A stretch of DNA of 64,000 nt from contig NZ_JRUQ01000004.1 of the NCBI RefSeq assembly GCF_000773975.1, forward strand, positions 33,700 through 97,699. The letters run 5' to 3'. The notes under the pieces are model-generated. The model was not told the origin of the DNA. It saw nothing but the letters and a program-made list of their open reading frames with translations, and searched no databases. The translations under genes and the position numbers were made by a program. Source of the DNA: Erwinia typographi. GTDB lineage: Bacteria; Pseudomonadota; Gammaproteobacteria; Enterobacterales; Enterobacteriaceae. Positions 17,764 through 28,260 of the stretch are shown piece after piece. How positions within the stretch are numbered: position 1 is the first letter of the stretch; every line of letters begins with the position of its first letter.

Positions 17764-18752
17764 GTCTCACCGGTACCGAAAAAAGCGCCATCCTGATGAT
17801 GACGATTGGCGAAGACCGCGCGGCCGAGGTGTTCAAGCACCTCGATTCCCGCGAGGTTCAGCACCTTAGCTCCGCCATTTCTAATATGCGTCAGGTATCC
17901 CATAAGCAGCTGACCGACGTGCTGCGTGAATTTGAGATCGATGCCGAACAGTTTGCTGCGCTGAGCGTTAACTCCAACGATTACCTGCGCACGGTGCTGG
18001 TAAAAGCGCTGGGCGAAGAGAAGGCCGCTACCCTGCTGGAGGACATTCTCGAGACCAGAGAAACCACCACCGGCATGGATACCCTCAACTTTATGGAGCC
18101 GCAGGCTGCTGCCGACCTGATCCGCGACGAGCATCCGCAGATTATCGCCACCATTCTGGTACACCTCAAGCGTGCCCAGGCTGCCGACATTGTTGCCCAG
18201 TTCGACGAACGTCTGCGTCACGACGTGATGCTGCGTATCGCCACCTTCGGCGGCGTGCAGCCTGCCGCGCTGGCGGAGCTGACCGAGGTTCTGAACGGCC
18301 TGTTGGATGGACAAAACCTCAAGCGGGCGAAGATGGGCGGCGTGAGAACCGCAGCGGAGATCATCAACCTGATGAAAACCCAGCAGGAAGAAGCGGTTAT
18401 CGAGGCGGTTCGCGAGTTCGACGGCGAACTGGCGCAAAAAATTATCGACGAAATGTTCCTGTTCGAAAACCTGGTGGAAGTCGACGACCGCAGTATCCAG
18501 CGCCTGCTACAGGAAGTGGAGTCCGAGTCGCTGCTGATTGCCCTGAAAGGATCCGAACAGCCGCTGCGCGAGAAGTTCCTGCGCAATATGTCCCAGCGTG
18601 CGGCCGATATTCTGCGAGACGACCTCGCCAACCGTGGTCCGATGCGTATGTCTGCCGTAGAGAGCGAGCAGAAAGCGATTCTGCTGATTGTGCGTCGCCT
18701 GGCGGAAAGCGGCGAGATGATGATTGGCGGCGGCGAGGAACAGTATGTCTGA
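17760..18752 (+). CDS. fliG: Flagellar motor switch protein FliG
   Basis: 330 residues, the family size. It sits between MS ring and C ring and receives torque from the stator. It has the N-terminal FliF-binding domain ([20 protein letters not shown]), the EHPQ motif in [16 protein letters not shown] (about residue 125) and the C-terminal charged torque helix ([18 protein letters not shown]). It overlaps fliF by four bases and fliH by eight. Confidence 0.97.
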   Translation: MSLTGTEKSAILMMTIGEDRAAEVFKHLDSREVQHLSSAISNMRQVSHKQLTDVLREFEIDAEQFAALSVNSNDYLRTVLVKALGEEKAATLLEDILETRETTTGMDTLNFMEPQAAADLIRDEHPQIIATILVHLKRAQAADIVAQFDERLRHDVMLRIATFGGVQPAALAELTEVLNGLLDGQNLKRAKMGGVRTAAEIINLMKTQQEEAVIEAVREFDGELAQKIIDEMFLFENLVEVDDRSIQRLLQEVESESLLIALKGSEQPLREKFLRNMSQRAADILRDDLANRGPMRMSAVESEQKAILLIVRRLAESGEMMIGGGEEQYV

Positions 18753-19434
18753 TCACTCCTCCCTGCCCTGGCAGCGCTGGCAGCCTGACGATCTGACCCA
18801 GTTGAACAAGCCGCTGGTCGAGCAGCCGGTGGAGCCAGAGCTGCCTGAAGAGTCGTTTAACCAGCAGCAGATTGAGCTGGAGCAGTTGCAAAACCAGCTG
18901 CGTAATGAGGCCCAGGGGTTGGGTTACGCCGAAGGTCAACAGAAGGGGTTTGCCGAAGGGCAAAAAGCCGGTTATGACGCCGGTTTTCAGCAGGGCCTGG
19001 CGGAGGCTCAGCAGCAGCAGGCGCCGCTTCAGGCGCGGATGCAGCAGCTGGTGTCAGAGTTTCACCACACGCTGGAAGCGCTGGACAGCGTGATTGCCGC
19101 CCGCCTGATGCAGCTGGCGCTGGAAGCCGCCCGTTCGGTGATTGGTCAGGCGCCGCACGTCGACGGCACCGCCCTGCTCCGGCAGATTCAGGGCATGATC
19201 CAGCAGGAGCCGATGTTTAGCGGTAAGCCGACGCTGCGGGTGCATCCTGACGATTTGCAGCGCGTTGAGCAAACGCTGGGCGCCACGCTGAGCCTGCACG
19301 GCTGGAGACTGATGGCCGACAGTACGATCCATCCTGGCGGCTGCAAAGTTAGCGCTGAAGATGGCGATCTGGATGCCAGCATCGCCACGCGCTGGCACGA
19401 ACTCTGCCGCCTTGCGGCACCTGGAGAGCTGTAA
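18745..19434 (+). CDS. fliH: Flagellar export ATPase regulator FliH
   Basis: 229 residues. FliH dimers bind FliI and link it to the C ring through FliN. The N-terminus [17 protein letters not shown] carries the Trp pair that contacts the export gate and FliN. A Gly-x-x-x-Gly-like region ([21 protein letters not shown], about 60-80) is typical of FliH. ATG 18745 overlaps the fliG stop; the longer upstream start is not used. Confidence 0.95.
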   Translation: MSDHSSLPWQRWQPDDLTQLNKPLVEQPVEPELPEESFNQQQIELEQLQNQLRNEAQGLGYAEGQQKGFAEGQKAGYDAGFQQGLAEAQQQQAPLQARMQQLVSEFHHTLEALDSVIAARLMQLALEAARSVIGQAPHVDGTALLRQIQGMIQQEPMFSGKPTLRVHPDDLQRVEQTLGATLSLHGWRLMADSTIHPGGCKVSAEDGDLDASIATRWHELCRLAAPGEL

Positions 19435-20795
19435 TGACCACTCGTCTTTCACGCTGGCTTGGCGCTCTGGACACCTTCGAGCAGCGCCTCTCCCATCTGC
19501 CGGAAGTTCGTCGCTACGGACGGCTGACCCGCGCTACTGGCCTGGTGCTGGAAGCCACGGGTTTGCAGCTGCCGCTGGGTGCGACCTGCGTGATTGAACG
19601 CTCCGACGGCAACAGCATCGCCGAAGTTGAAAGCGAAGTGGTGGGCTTTAACGGTCAGAAGCTGTTTCTTATGCCGCTGGAAGAAGTGGAAGGCATTTTG
19701 CCCGGCGCTCGCGTCTACGCCCGCGTAGCCGGTGACAGGCAGCACAGCGGCAAACAGCTGATGCTGGGGCCGGAGCTATTAGGCCGCGTGCTTGACGGCA
19801 GCGGCCGTCCGCTCGACGGGCTGCCAGCGCCGGAAACAGGTTATCGCGCGCCGTTAATCACGCCGCCGTTTAACCCGTTACAGCGCACGCCGATTTCCGA
19901 CGTACTGGATACCGGCGTTCGCGCCATCAACGCCCTGCTGACGGTTGGCCGTGGTCAGCGTATGGGCCTGTTTGCCGGTTCCGGCGTCGGTAAAAGCGTG
20001 CTGCTCGGCATGATGGCCCGCTACACCAAAGCTGATGTCATTGTGGTTGGCCTGATTGGTGAACGCGGCCGCGAGGTAAAAGACTTTATTGAAAACATCC
20101 TCGGAACTGAAGGGCGCGCCCGCGCGGTGGTGATTGCCGCGCCTGCGGACGTTTCTCCCCTGCTGCGTATGCAGGGCGCTTCTTACGCTACGCGCATTGC
20201 GGAAGATTTTCGCGATCGGGGGCAGCATGTGCTGCTGATTATGGATTCGCTAACCCGTTACGCCATGGCCCAGCGTGAAATCGCGCTGGCGATCGGTGAG
20301 CCGCCAGCGACCAAAGGTTATCCCCCTTCCGTGTTCGCCAAACTCCCGGCGCTGGTGGAACGGGCGGGCAACGGCATCGACGGCGGCGGCTCAATTACCG
20401 CTTTCTATACCGTCCTGACGGAGGGTGACGATCAGCAGGACCCGATCGCTGACTCCGCCCGGGCGATTCTGGACGGGCATATTGTGCTGTCGCGCCGCCT
20501 GGCCGAGGCCGGACACTATCCGGCCATTGATATCGAAGCATCAATCAGCCGCGTTATGGCGCACCTGATTGATGACACGCACTATGCGCGGGTGCGTCAG
20601 TTTAAGCAGCTGTTGTCGAGCTATCAGCGCAATCGCGATCTGGTTAGCGTTGGTGCCTATGCAGCAGGCAGCGACCCGACGCTGGATAAAGCCATCAAGC
20701 TTTACCCTGAGCTGGAGGCGTTCCTGCAACAGGGCATGTTTGAGCGCAGCGCCTGGGACGATGCCTGCCTGCACCTACAGGCAATCTTTGGCTAA
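19434..20795 (+). CDS. fliI: Flagellum-specific export ATPase FliI
   Basis: 453 residues, related to the F1 ATPase beta subunit. It energises and organises substrate entry in flagellar type III export. The Walker A motif AGSGVGKS lies at 181-188, with the GERGREV segment at about 212 and the Walker B strand [20 protein letters not shown]. The ATG overlaps the fliH stop as TAATG. Confidence 0.97.
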   Translation: MTTRLSRWLGALDTFEQRLSHLPEVRRYGRLTRATGLVLEATGLQLPLGATCVIERSDGNSIAEVESEVVGFNGQKLFLMPLEEVEGILPGARVYARVAGDRQHSGKQLMLGPELLGRVLDGSGRPLDGLPAPETGYRAPLITPPFNPLQRTPISDVLDTGVRAINALLTVGRGQRMGLFAGSGVGKSVLLGMMARYTKADVIVVGLIGERGREVKDFIENILGTEGRARAVVIAAPADVSPLLRMQGASYATRIAEDFRDRGQHVLLIMDSLTRYAMAQREIALAIGEPPATKGYPPSVFAKLPALVERAGNGIDGGGSITAFYTVLTEGDDQQDPIADSARAILDGHIVLSRRLAEAGHYPAIDIEASISRVMAHLIDDTHYARVRQFKQLLSSYQRNRDLVSVGAYAAGSDPTLDKAIKLYPELEAFLQQGMFERSAWDDACLHLQAIFG

Positions 20796-20818
20796 CGGGC
20801 AACGCTGGCGGAGGAAGT

Positions 20819-21265
20819 ATGGCAAAACAAGCATCACCGATTGAAACCCTGTGCGACCTGGCGCAGAAAGATCTTGAAAAGGCGGCTATCCAGTTGGGTG
20901 ACGTCAGGCGCGCGCAGAAGCAGGCCGATGAACAGTTAGCTATGTTGCTGAATTACCAGGACGAATACCGCAAGACGCTCAATAACACCATGGCGGAAGG
21001 GATCGCCAGCACCCGCTGGTACAACTATCACCAGTTTATTGAGACGCTCGAAAAAGCGATTGAACAGCACCGCCAGCAGCTGAACCACTGGAACGGCCGT
21101 CTGGAAAGCGCCCTGGGCTTCTGGCGCGACAAACAGCAGCGGCTCCATGCCTATGAAACCTTACAGGCACGCGCGCTAGCCAACGAATTATTACAGGAAA
21201 ACCGTCTCGATCAGAAACGGATGGATGAATTTGCCCAACGGGCATCATTGAGGAAAGGCGAATGA
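20819..21265 (+). CDS. fliJ: Flagellar export chaperone FliJ
   Basis: 148 residues, a long antiparallel coiled coil that works as the central stalk of the FliI hexamer and contacts FlhA. It starts MAKQASPIETLCDLAQKDLE behind a strong GGAGGAAG site. Its stop overlaps the fliK start (ATGA). Confidence 0.95.
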   Translation: MAKQASPIETLCDLAQKDLEKAAIQLGDVRRAQKQADEQLAMLLNYQDEYRKTLNNTMAEGIASTRWYNYHQFIETLEKAIEQHRQQLNHWNGRLESALGFWRDKQQRLHAYETLQARALANELLQENRLDQKRMDEFAQRASLRKGE

Positions 21266-22530
21266 TCACTTTGCCACTTGCGACCAACGGGACCACCCAA
21301 AGCAGCTCAGGCCATAGCGCCACCGCCTCAGCCACTACCGATGTGGCTAACGACACCACAGCAGCAGAAGAGTCTGCCGCAAGCGCGAAGACGTCTGAAG
21401 GTTTCATCACCCTGTTAGGCAATAAGCTGCTTTCGCTGACGCAGCAGAGCGACACCGGTCAGGCCACTGCGGCTTCAACCGATACCGCCGATGCGGCACA
21501 GTCGCCCAAAGCGAAGCTGAATGCCCTGCTGGCCGCGCTGGATAAGCCTGAAACGCTGAATGACCTGTTGCAGCCAGCAACAGGCGGCAAAGCGCTGAAA
21601 ACTGACGAAGCCAGCGACGATCAAACGCAGTCCGTTGCCCCTTCGCTTAACGAAAGCGATGCGCAAGCGCTCCAGGCCCTGTTCGCCATGCTGCCGCCCG
21701 CGGTCGCACAGCAGCCCGCAGCCGCTGAGGCTAAAGGTGCCGACACGCTGACTGCTGAACGGGAGACGAAAGGCGCGATACAGTCCACGCTCTCATCACT
21801 GGCGGCCGCCGACGGCAGCACCAGTGACGGCAAGGAGAAAGCCAGCGTCAGGACGGATAACGTCGCTGCCGCCAGCGCCACTCAGAAAGCCCCCGCTGAG
21901 ACTGCCTTGCTAAACAACGCCTTCCAGCAGGCTATTAACGCTACTGGCAAAGAGGCTGATAAAGAAAATTCAAGTTCTGCCCCTGCCGCGACGATAACCA
22001 ATAATGTTCTCAGCGCCGCCTCTGCGCTCTCCACGCCTGCCACTGCGTACACCGTTACGCCACCGGCAGGCGGGCAGCTAAGCGCTCAGCTTGGCAGCCA
22101 GGATTGGCAACAGGCGTTAGGTCAACAGATCCTGATGTTCAGCAAAAACGGCCAGCAAACCGCTGAGCTGCATCTGCATCCTCAGGATCTGGGCAGCATT
22201 CAGATCAGTCTGAAGCTGGATAACGACCAGGCGCAGCTGAATATGGTGTCGGGCCATAGCCAGGTTCGCGCAGCGTTGGAAGCCGCCCTTCCGCAGCTGC
22301 GCACCGCCCTGGCGGAAAACGGCATCAGTCTCGGCCAGAGTAACGTGAGCAGCGATGCCTTCCAGCAGGGTCAGAGCTTCAGCGGCCAGCAGGAGCAGCA
22401 GCGCAATAATCAAAGTGGCAACGCATTTAGTCTTGCAGCAGAAAATGATAGTGATGTAACCCCAATCGCCGTTCCTGCCGCGCTGCAGGCGCGCGCTGCC
22501 GGTTCCAGCGCTGTTGATATTTTCGCCTGA
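21262..22530 (+). CDS. fliK: Flagellar hook-length control protein FliK
   Basis: 422 residues. FliK is exported as a molecular ruler and switches FlhB specificity when the hook is complete. The N-terminal 250 residues are Ala/Thr/Ser-rich and unstructured. The C-terminal substrate-switch domain is conserved: AELHLHPQDLGSIQISLKL and RAALEAALPQLRTALAENGI (about 285-360). It ends the fliFGHIJK run. Confidence 0.95.
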   Translation: MITLPLATNGTTQSSSGHSATASATTDVANDTTAAEESAASAKTSEGFITLLGNKLLSLTQQSDTGQATAASTDTADAAQSPKAKLNALLAALDKPETLNDLLQPATGGKALKTDEASDDQTQSVAPSLNESDAQALQALFAMLPPAVAQQPAAAEAKGADTLTAERETKGAIQSTLSSLAAADGSTSDGKEKASVRTDNVAAASATQKAPAETALLNNAFQQAINATGKEADKENSSSAPAATITNNVLSAASALSTPATAYTVTPPAGGQLSAQLGSQDWQQALGQQILMFSKNGQQTAELHLHPQDLGSIQISLKLDNDQAQLNMVSGHSQVRAALEAALPQLRTALAENGISLGQSNVSSDAFQQGQSFSGQQEQQRNNQSGNAFSLAAENDSDVTPIAVPAALQARAAGSSAVDIFA

Positions 22531-22560
22531 CGGTGACAAACGCATAAGCTAGTGGCAAAA

Positions 22561-22600
22561 CCCGCGTCTTTTCTACCTATTGGTTAGCGTAAGACGCGGG
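22561..22600 (+). repeat. Perfect 10-bp hairpin between fliK and fliL
   Basis: CCCGCGTCTT and AAGACGCGGG flank a 20-base loop and are not followed by T. This may be an attenuating or mRNA-stabilising element at the boundary of the fliF-K and fliL-R transcripts. Confidence 0.6.
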
Positions 22601-22680
22601 ATAATCTGCCCATAACACCGTGGGATAGTGGATTAAGTGGTACCGCACCTCGAAAATAATCACAGGAAGTTATAGCTCAT

Positions 22681-23160
22681 ATGACTGATAAAAAAGCCAA
22701 AAGCGGCAAACGTAAGCTCCTGATACCCGTGCTACTGATTGTGGCGCTGGTTGCTTGCAGCGTGGCGGGCTATGCGGTCTGGCGCATGATGAAGACCCCA
22801 GCGGATGCCGCTCAGGCCGCCAGGCCTGAAGTGCCTGCCGCACCGGTCTTTTATGCGCTGGACACCTTCACGGTTAATCTAATCAACCCGGATAACGACC
22901 CCGACCGCGTGCTGTACGTTGGCTTTACGCTGCGGCTGCCTGACGAAGACACCCGCCGCCGTATCAATGATTACCTGCCGGAAGTCCGCAGCCGCCTGCT
23001 GCTGCTGCTCTCCCGTCAGGATGCCTCCGCGCTGAGCAACGATCGGGGCAAGCAGGATCTGATGAAACAGATCAAAGACGTGCTGGCCCCTCCGTTGGTG
23101 CAGGGTCAACCTCAGCAGGTGGTGAGCGATGTGCTGTTCACTGCCTTTATCCTGAGGTAG
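22681..23160 (+). CDS. fliL: Flagellar basal-body protein FliL
   Basis: 159 residues with one N-terminal membrane segment ([23 protein letters not shown]) and a periplasmic stomatin-like domain. It forms a ring around the stator and stabilises it in the active state. It starts the fliLMNOPQR run; the upstream site is CAGGAAGTTATAGCTCAT. I cannot place its promoter with confidence in the 150-base gap. Confidence 0.95.
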   Translation: MTDKKAKSGKRKLLIPVLLIVALVACSVAGYAVWRMMKTPADAAQAARPEVPAAPVFYALDTFTVNLINPDNDPDRVLYVGFTLRLPDEDTRRRINDYLPEVRSRLLLLLSRQDASALSNDRGKQDLMKQIKDVLAPPLVQGQPQQVVSDVLFTAFILR

Positions 23161-23166
23161 AAAACC

Positions 23167-24174
23167 ATGGGCGACAGCATTCTCTCACAAGCGGAAATTG
23201 ACGCGCTGCTCAACGGCGACAGCGACAGCGCGGCAGTAGAAACCACCAGTACCCAAAGCGACAGTGACATACGTCCCTATGATCCCAATACCCAGCGGCG
23301 CATGGTTCGCGAACGTTTGCAGGCGCTGGAGATCATCAACGAACGTTTCGCCCGCTCTTACCGCATGGCGCTGTTTAACCTGCTGCGCCGCAGCCCGGAC
23401 ATCACGGTAGGCGCGATTAAAATTCAGCCCTACCATGAATTTGCCCGCAATCTGCCGGTACCGACCAACCTGAACCTGATTCACCTGAAGCCGCTGCGCG
23501 GAACCGCGCTGGTGGTGTTCTCACCCAGCCTGGTGTTTATTGCGGTAGATAACCTGTTTGGCGGCGACGGTCGTTTTCCGACCAAGGTGGAAGGCCGTGA
23601 GTTTACCGCCACCGAGCAGCGGGTGATCCGCCGGATGCTGAAGCTGGCGCTGGAAGGATACAGCGAGGCGTGGAAGCCGATTTATCCGCTGGACGTCGAG
23701 TATGTGCGCTCGGAAATGCAGGTCAAGTTCACCAACATTACCACCTCGCCCAACGACATCGTGATTACCACGCCGTTCCAGGTGGAGATTGGTAACCTGG
23801 TGGGTGAATTCACGATTTGCATCCCGTTCAGCATGATTGAGCCACTGCGCGAAACGCTGGTGAACCCGCCGCTGGAAAACTCCCGTCAGGAAGACCAGAG
23901 CTGGCGCGATACGCTGGTGAAACAGGTCCAGCACTCGGAGCTGGAGCTGATTGCGAACTTTGGCGAAATGTCGCTGCGCATCTCGCGTCTGCTGGCGCTA
24001 AAGCCCGGCGACGTCTTACCGATTGAAAAACCGGACCGCATTATCGCCCATGTCGACGGCGTGCCGGTATTAACCAGCCAGTACGGCACCCTCAACGGGC
24101 AGTATGCGCTGCGAGTGGAACATCTGATTAACCCGATTTTGAATTCGATGAACGAGGAACAGCCCGATGAGTGA
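23167..24174 (+). CDS. fliM: Flagellar motor switch protein FliM
   Basis: 335 residues. It has the N-terminal CheY-P binding peptide LSQAEIDALLNG (about 6-17), the central CheC-like domain with the GGDGR loop, and the C-terminal domain that stacks with FliN. Six bases separate it from fliL, and it overlaps the fliN start by eight bases. Confidence 0.97.
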   Translation: MGDSILSQAEIDALLNGDSDSAAVETTSTQSDSDIRPYDPNTQRRMVRERLQALEIINERFARSYRMALFNLLRRSPDITVGAIKIQPYHEFARNLPVPTNLNLIHLKPLRGTALVVFSPSLVFIAVDNLFGGDGRFPTKVEGREFTATEQRVIRRMLKLALEGYSEAWKPIYPLDVEYVRSEMQVKFTNITTSPNDIVITTPFQVEIGNLVGEFTICIPFSMIEPLRETLVNPPLENSRQEDQSWRDTLVKQVQHSELELIANFGEMSLRISRLLALKPGDVLPIEKPDRIIAHVDGVPVLTSQYGTLNGQYALRVEHLINPILNSMNEEQPDE

Positions 24175-24565
24175 CACCAAGAAGCCGTCCGAAGACGACA
24201 TCTCCGCGGACGACCTGTGGGCTGACGCGCTGAACGAACAGTCCAGCGCCTCAGCCGAAGGGGTGTTCAAATCGCTGGAGAGCAATGACATTAGCGGGTC
24301 ACTCCAGGATATCGACCTGATTATGGATATTCCGGTCAAGCTGACCGTCGAGCTGGGCCGCACCAAAATGACGATAAAAGAGTTGCTGCGCCTGACGCAG
24401 GGCTCAGTAGTCGCGCTCGAAGGTCTGGCGGGCGAGCCGCTGGATATCCTGATCAACGGCTATCTGATTGCGCAGGGTGAAGTGGTGGTGGTGGCCGATA
24501 AATACGGCGTGCGCATTACCGATATCATCACCCCGTCCGAACGTATGCGTCGCCTGAGTCGCTAA
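24167..24565 (+). CDS. fliN: Flagellar motor switch protein FliN
   Basis: 132 residues, with the SpoA domain in the C-terminal half (LIMDIPVKLTVELGRTKMTI; GEPLDILINGYLIAQGEVVV). It forms the bottom of the C ring and docks FliH. Its stop is immediately followed by the fliO start. Confidence 0.97.
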   Translation: MSDTKKPSEDDISADDLWADALNEQSSASAEGVFKSLESNDISGSLQDIDLIMDIPVKLTVELGRTKMTIKELLRLTQGSVVALEGLAGEPLDILINGYLIAQGEVVVVADKYGVRITDIITPSERMRRLSR

Positions 24566-24961
24566 ATGAAGACCGGCTCAGTGCAGCAACCGCCAATGGG
24601 TCAGCCAGCCGTCTCCGGCGGATCGATGCTGACCCAGGTGAGCAGCGTATTAGCGGTGATTATTCTGCTGATCCTGGCCTGCGGCTGGCTAGCCAGGCGG
24701 TTCGGCTTTGCTCCCAGGCGCAGCGTCCGCGGCCAGAATGATCTGAAGGTCAGCAATAGCTGCCAGCTAGGCCAGCGTGAACGCGTAGTGATTATCGACG
24801 TGGAAGACGCCCGGCTGGTGCTGGGCGTGACCGCTCAGCAGATCACCCATTTACATACCCTGCCGCCCAGGCCACCGCAGGACAATTCGGAACCTCCGGC
24901 TGCGACGGCAGACTTCCGTCAGGTGCTGCAATCATTAATCAAACGCCCCGGTAAGCCATAA
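24566..24961 (+). CDS. fliO: Flagellar biosynthetic protein FliO
   Basis: 131 residues with one membrane segment ([22 protein letters not shown], about 26-47) and a short cytoplasmic domain. It assists assembly of the FliP ring. The N-terminal 20 residues may be longer than in E. coli; an internal ATG 60 bases in is an alternative start. It overlaps fliP as TAATG. Confidence 0.92.
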   Translation: MKTGSVQQPPMGQPAVSGGSMLTQVSSVLAVIILLILACGWLARRFGFAPRRSVRGQNDLKVSNSCQLGQRERVVIIDVEDARLVLGVTAQQITHLHTLPPRPPQDNSEPPAATADFRQVLQSLIKRPGKP

Positions 24962-25695
24962 TGAAACGCTTTCTTCCCCTGCTGGCGCTGTTTTTACTGA
25001 TGGCGCCCGACGTGCACGCTCAGCTTCCGGGCCTGATGAGCCACCCAACCGCAAACGGCGGCCAGAGCTGGTCGCTGCCGGTGCAGACGCTGGTCTTTAT
25101 TACTTCGCTGACCTTTCTGCCCGCCATTCTGCTGATGATGACCAGCTTCACCCGCATCATTATCGTTTTTGGCCTGCTGCGTAACGCTCTGGGCACGCCG
25201 TCCGCGCCGCCGAACCAGGTGCTACTCGGCCTGGCGCTGTTCCTGACCTTTTTCATTATGGGTCCGGTGTTTGACAAAATTTATCAGGATGCGTACCTGC
25301 CGTTCAGCCAGGACAAAATCAGTATGCAGGAGGCGCTCGATAAAGGTGCGCAACCGCTACGCGAATTTATGCTGCGCCAGACGCGTGAAGCCGACCTCGC
25401 GCTGTTCGCCCGACTCTCTAACTCGCCGCCGCTACAGGGACCTGAAGCGGTGCCCATGCGTATTTTATTACCGGCATACGTTACCAGCGAACTGAAAACC
25501 GCCTTTCAGATTGGCTTTACCGTCTTTATTCCTTTTCTGATTATCGACCTGGTGGTAGCCACCGTACTGATGGCGCTGGGCATGATGATGGTGCCACCCG
25601 CCACCATTTCACTGCCCTTTAAGCTGATGCTGTTTGTACTGGTCGACGGCTGGTCGCTGCTGGTGAGTTCGCTGGCGCAGAGTTTTTATTCCTGA
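24961..25695 (+). CDS. fliP: Flagellar export gate protein FliP
   Basis: 244 residues. A cleavable signal peptide ([20 protein letters not shown]) is followed by four membrane segments and the conserved [19 protein letters not shown] stretch. FliP, FliQ and FliR form the core export channel. Confidence 0.97.
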   Translation: MKRFLPLLALFLLMAPDVHAQLPGLMSHPTANGGQSWSLPVQTLVFITSLTFLPAILLMMTSFTRIIIVFGLLRNALGTPSAPPNQVLLGLALFLTFFIMGPVFDKIYQDAYLPFSQDKISMQEALDKGAQPLREFMLRQTREADLALFARLSNSPPLQGPEAVPMRILLPAYVTSELKTAFQIGFTVFIPFLIIDLVVATVLMALGMMMVPPATISLPFKLMLFVLVDGWSLLVSSLAQSFYS

Positions 25696-25752
25696 GCATG
25701 GCGGGATCAGTGAGTTCGCCTCAGGCTTCCCTTTTCTTCCTCTGGAGTCACT

Positions 25753-26022
25753 ATGACACCTGAATCAGTTATGGTTATCGGACACGATGCAATGCAGCTT
25801 GCTCTGGCCGTCGCCGCTCCGATGCTGTTGGCGGCGCTGGTTAGCGGCTTGTTTATCAGCCTGCTCCAGGCCGCCACCCAGATCAATGAGCAAACGCTCT
25901 CATTTATCCCGAAAATTCTCGCGGTAGTGGCGACGATGGTGGTGGCCGGTCCGTGGATGCTGAACCTGATACTCGACTATATGCGTACCCTGTTCAGCAA
26001 CCTGCCTAACATGATCGGTTAA
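25753..26022 (+). CDS. fliQ: Flagellar export gate protein FliQ
   Basis: 89 residues, two membrane helices, starting [20 protein letters not shown] with the conserved [16 protein letters not shown] loop. CTCTGGAGTCACT supplies the ribosome site after a 57-base gap from fliP. Confidence 0.97.
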   Translation: MTPESVMVIGHDAMQLALAVAAPMLLAALVSGLFISLLQAATQINEQTLSFIPKILAVVATMVVAGPWMLNLILDYMRTLFSNLPNMIG

Positions 26023-26807
26023 TGATTAACCTCGACAGCAGTCAGCTGGTGTTCTGGATCAGCCAACTCTTCTGGCCACTGGCTCGCGTGCTGGCGCTGA
26101 TCATGACCGCGCCGCTGCTGAGCGAGAAAGCGATTAGCAGAAAGGTGAAAGTTGGCCTTGGGCTAATGATCACCTATGTCCTGCTGCCTTCTCTGCCGCC
26201 AACTAACGTCACGCTGTTTTCGGTGGGTGGCTTCTGGCTACTGATTCAGCAGATTTTGATCGGCATGGCGATAGGTTTTACCATGCAGTTTGCTTTTGCT
26301 GCGGTCAGAACGGCCGGGGAAGTCATTGGTTTACAGATGGGCTTGTCGTTTGCCACCTTCTTTGATCCGGCAAGCCGTCTCAATATGCCGGTACTCGCCC
26401 GCTTTCTCGATATGCTGACAATGCTGCTTTTTCTCTCCTTCAACGGGCATCTGTGGCTGATTTCGATGGTTGCAGACAGTTTCCATACGCTGCCAATCGG
26501 CGGAGACCCGATAAATGGCAATGCGTTTCTCGCGCTAACCAAGGCGGCCAGTCTAATTTTCCTTAATGGTCTGCGATTAGCGCTACCGTTGATCACTCTG
26601 CTGCTCACCCTAAATTTGGCCCTGGGTTTGTTAAACCGCGTTTCACCACAGCTCTCCGTTTATGCCATCGGATTTCCCATCACCTTATCTATAGGGATCG
26701 TCTTCATCAGCCTGATGATGCCTCTCCTCGCCCCTTTCTGTGAGCATTTGTTCAGCGAAGTGTTTGATTTGCTCGCCAGCGTGCTCAGCGAAATGCCTGG
26801 TCAATAA
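26022..26807 (+). CDS. fliR: Flagellar export gate protein FliR
   Basis: 261 residues with six predicted membrane helices and the conserved [19 protein letters not shown] segment. The start overlaps the fliQ stop as TAATG. It is the last flagellar gene of the cluster. I see no strong terminator after it. Confidence 0.97.
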   Translation: MINLDSSQLVFWISQLFWPLARVLALIMTAPLLSEKAISRKVKVGLGLMITYVLLPSLPPTNVTLFSVGGFWLLIQQILIGMAIGFTMQFAFAAVRTAGEVIGLQMGLSFATFFDPASRLNMPVLARFLDMLTMLLFLSFNGHLWLISMVADSFHTLPIGGDPINGNAFLALTKAASLIFLNGLRLALPLITLLLTLNLALGLLNRVSPQLSVYAIGFPITLSIGIVFISLMMPLLAPFCEHLFSEVFDLLASVLSEMPGQ

Positions 26808-27134
26808 ATTTAAGTATACCCCGCACAGAAAGCCACCATGCTTAAGGATTGGAAATGTGTCCGTGCATTTTTCGAACCAAATTTACCAGAATTTTATTAA
26901 GGAAAATCTGATAAACGCGTTTAGCCAATGAAAATTATTCTTATTAAATCCCAGTTAGCGTATTTTGATTTCCTGAATGGACAAAATGTTGCAGCAAGGT
27001 TAATGCAGCCACATGACACAACCATTTGTTTTTAATAGAAAAATAATTATTTCCGGTTTGTCTTGTATCAAAACATGTTTTAAGGCATTGTCAGCGCTTC
27101 ATAAAGCGTTACACATTTGCATAACGAATGTTTT

Positions 27135-27148
27135 TAGGAATCGTCCTA
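27135..27148. promoter_or_regulatory. RcsAB box upstream of rcsA
   Basis: TAGGAATCGTCCTA matches the RcsAB consensus TAAGAATATTCCTA at 11 of 14 positions and keeps both half-sites. In E. coli, Klebsiella and Erwinia amylovora rcsA is autoactivated through such a box. It lies just upstream of the best promoter match. Confidence 0.65.
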
Positions 27149-27165
27149 TCAGATTTTTCTGCGTT

Positions 27166-27194
27166 TTGCGAGATAGTGGCGTAGATCACATAAA
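27166..27194 (+). promoter_or_regulatory. Possible rcsA promoter
   Basis: TTGCGA, a 17-base spacer, then CATAAA, beginning 17 bases after the RcsAB box. Both hexamers are imperfect, as expected for an activated promoter. Confidence 0.4.
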
Positions 27195-27458
27195 CTAACG
27201 TTTTATGCGGTACTAAAACAATTTGCCAGCTGCTTACGCTGAATGATAGCTCTCAGCGGGGAAAGCCTGGCTGTCATATCGACCTAACTCAAATCTACCT
27301 TCGGGCATGGACAGATCTGATCGGAGCGCTTTGCTCTCAGATTTTATGCCGGGTATATAACAAGATCGTTATTAAGAACTCTTTGCTCTCGTACTACACA
27401 ACAAACGCGTAATTCATCGTTGATTTAAACGGATAACTATTTGGTGAGGGTCGCTACA

Positions 27459-28094
27459 ATGCCAACGATTATAATGGATTCATGCAGCTATACACGGCTT
27501 GGGCTTACAGATTATTTGTCAGTGAAGGGGGTTAAAAAGAAGAACATTACTTCTGTCACCGACATTGATCAATTACAAGCTAAATGCCAGCAGTATCAGC
27601 CAGGCGTGGTTTTTATTAACGAAGATTGTTTTATTCACGAAGCAGATGCCAGTCAGCGCATAAGAACCATTATTATGCAAAACCCTGACACTCAGTTCTT
27701 TATCTTTATGGCCATCTCCAACATCCATTTTGAGGAATACCTCTACGTTCGTAAGAACTTGATTATTACATCAAAATCGATCAAACCGGCCACTTTAGAT
27801 AACTTACTGCTTTCCTATTTTCAAAAGAAACTTAATGTCTCACCCCGGTATTCGGCAGGTTTTGATGTTCATCCACTGACGCTGAGCCAAACAGAATCAA
27901 ACATGCTCAAGATGTGGATGTCTGGGCACGATACGATTCAGATATCGGATAAGATGCAAATTAAGGCCAAAACGGTTTCCTCTCATAAAGGAAATATCAA
28001 AAGAAAAATTAAAACACACAACAAGCAGGTTATTTATCATGTTGTTCGATTAACAGATAATGTCACCAGCGGCATCTATGTTAACGTGAGATAA
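27459..28094 (+). CDS. rcsA: Capsule synthesis activator RcsA
   Basis: 211 residues. RcsA is an unstable, Lon-degraded partner of RcsB that activates exopolysaccharide genes and represses flhDC. The C-terminal LuxR-type helix-turn-helix is clear: [20 protein letters not shown], then [18 protein letters not shown] (about 145-190). ATG 27459 follows GGTGAGGG by eight bases; a TTG six codons upstream is less likely. Codon use is AT-rich compared with the flanking flagellar genes, as usual for rcsA. Position after fliR is the same as in E. coli. Confidence 0.95.
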   Translation: MPTIIMDSCSYTRLGLTDYLSVKGVKKKNITSVTDIDQLQAKCQQYQPGVVFINEDCFIHEADASQRIRTIIMQNPDTQFFIFMAISNIHFEEYLYVRKNLIITSKSIKPATLDNLLLSYFQKKLNVSPRYSAGFDVHPLTLSQTESNMLKMWMSGHDTIQISDKMQIKAKTVSSHKGNIKRKIKTHNKQVIYHVVRLTDNVTSGIYVNVR

Positions 28095-28115
28095 TTTTTC
28101 TTCCGAAACTGAATC

Positions 28116-28138
28116 GCCGGCGTAAGCCGGCTTTTTTT
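28116..28138 (+). terminator. rcsA terminator
   Basis: GCCGGC-GTAA-GCCGGC followed by seven T, 21 bases after the rcsA stop. Confidence 0.9.
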
Positions 28139-28176
28139 CTTTTGCGAAATTTGTTAACCAGCTCTCATTTCCCCCC

Positions 28177-28203
28177 TAAGCCTTTGCCGTCAGCTGCCGA
28201 TGT
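28177..28203 (+). promoter_or_regulatory. FliA-type promoter of the chemoreceptor gene
   Basis: TAAGCCTT, an 11-base spacer, then GCCGATGT. Spacing is exact and the -10 core GCCGAT is perfect. It begins 84 bases before the start codon, so the gene is probably a class 3 flagellar gene. Confidence 0.75.
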
Positions 28204-28260
28204 TCTGTAGACAGACCGAAGCTCCCGCTTCGCTTATTTCCCTACAGAGAGCAAAAGGAC

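Larger units (their letters stand above)
26808..27458 (+). other. 650-bp AT-rich leader region between fliR and rcsA
   Basis: No gene is supported here; the short frames have poor composition and no ribosome sites. The region is markedly AT-rich, as expected for an H-NS-silenced rcsA control region. It holds the RcsAB-like box and the candidate promoter listed separately, and implies an rcsA leader of about 250 bases. Confidence 0.6.

Noticed and set aside
26740..27198. Small plus-strand frames of about 60 residues between fliR and rcsA
   Set aside because: AT-rich chance frames overlapping the fliR end or the RcsAB box, without ribosome sites.
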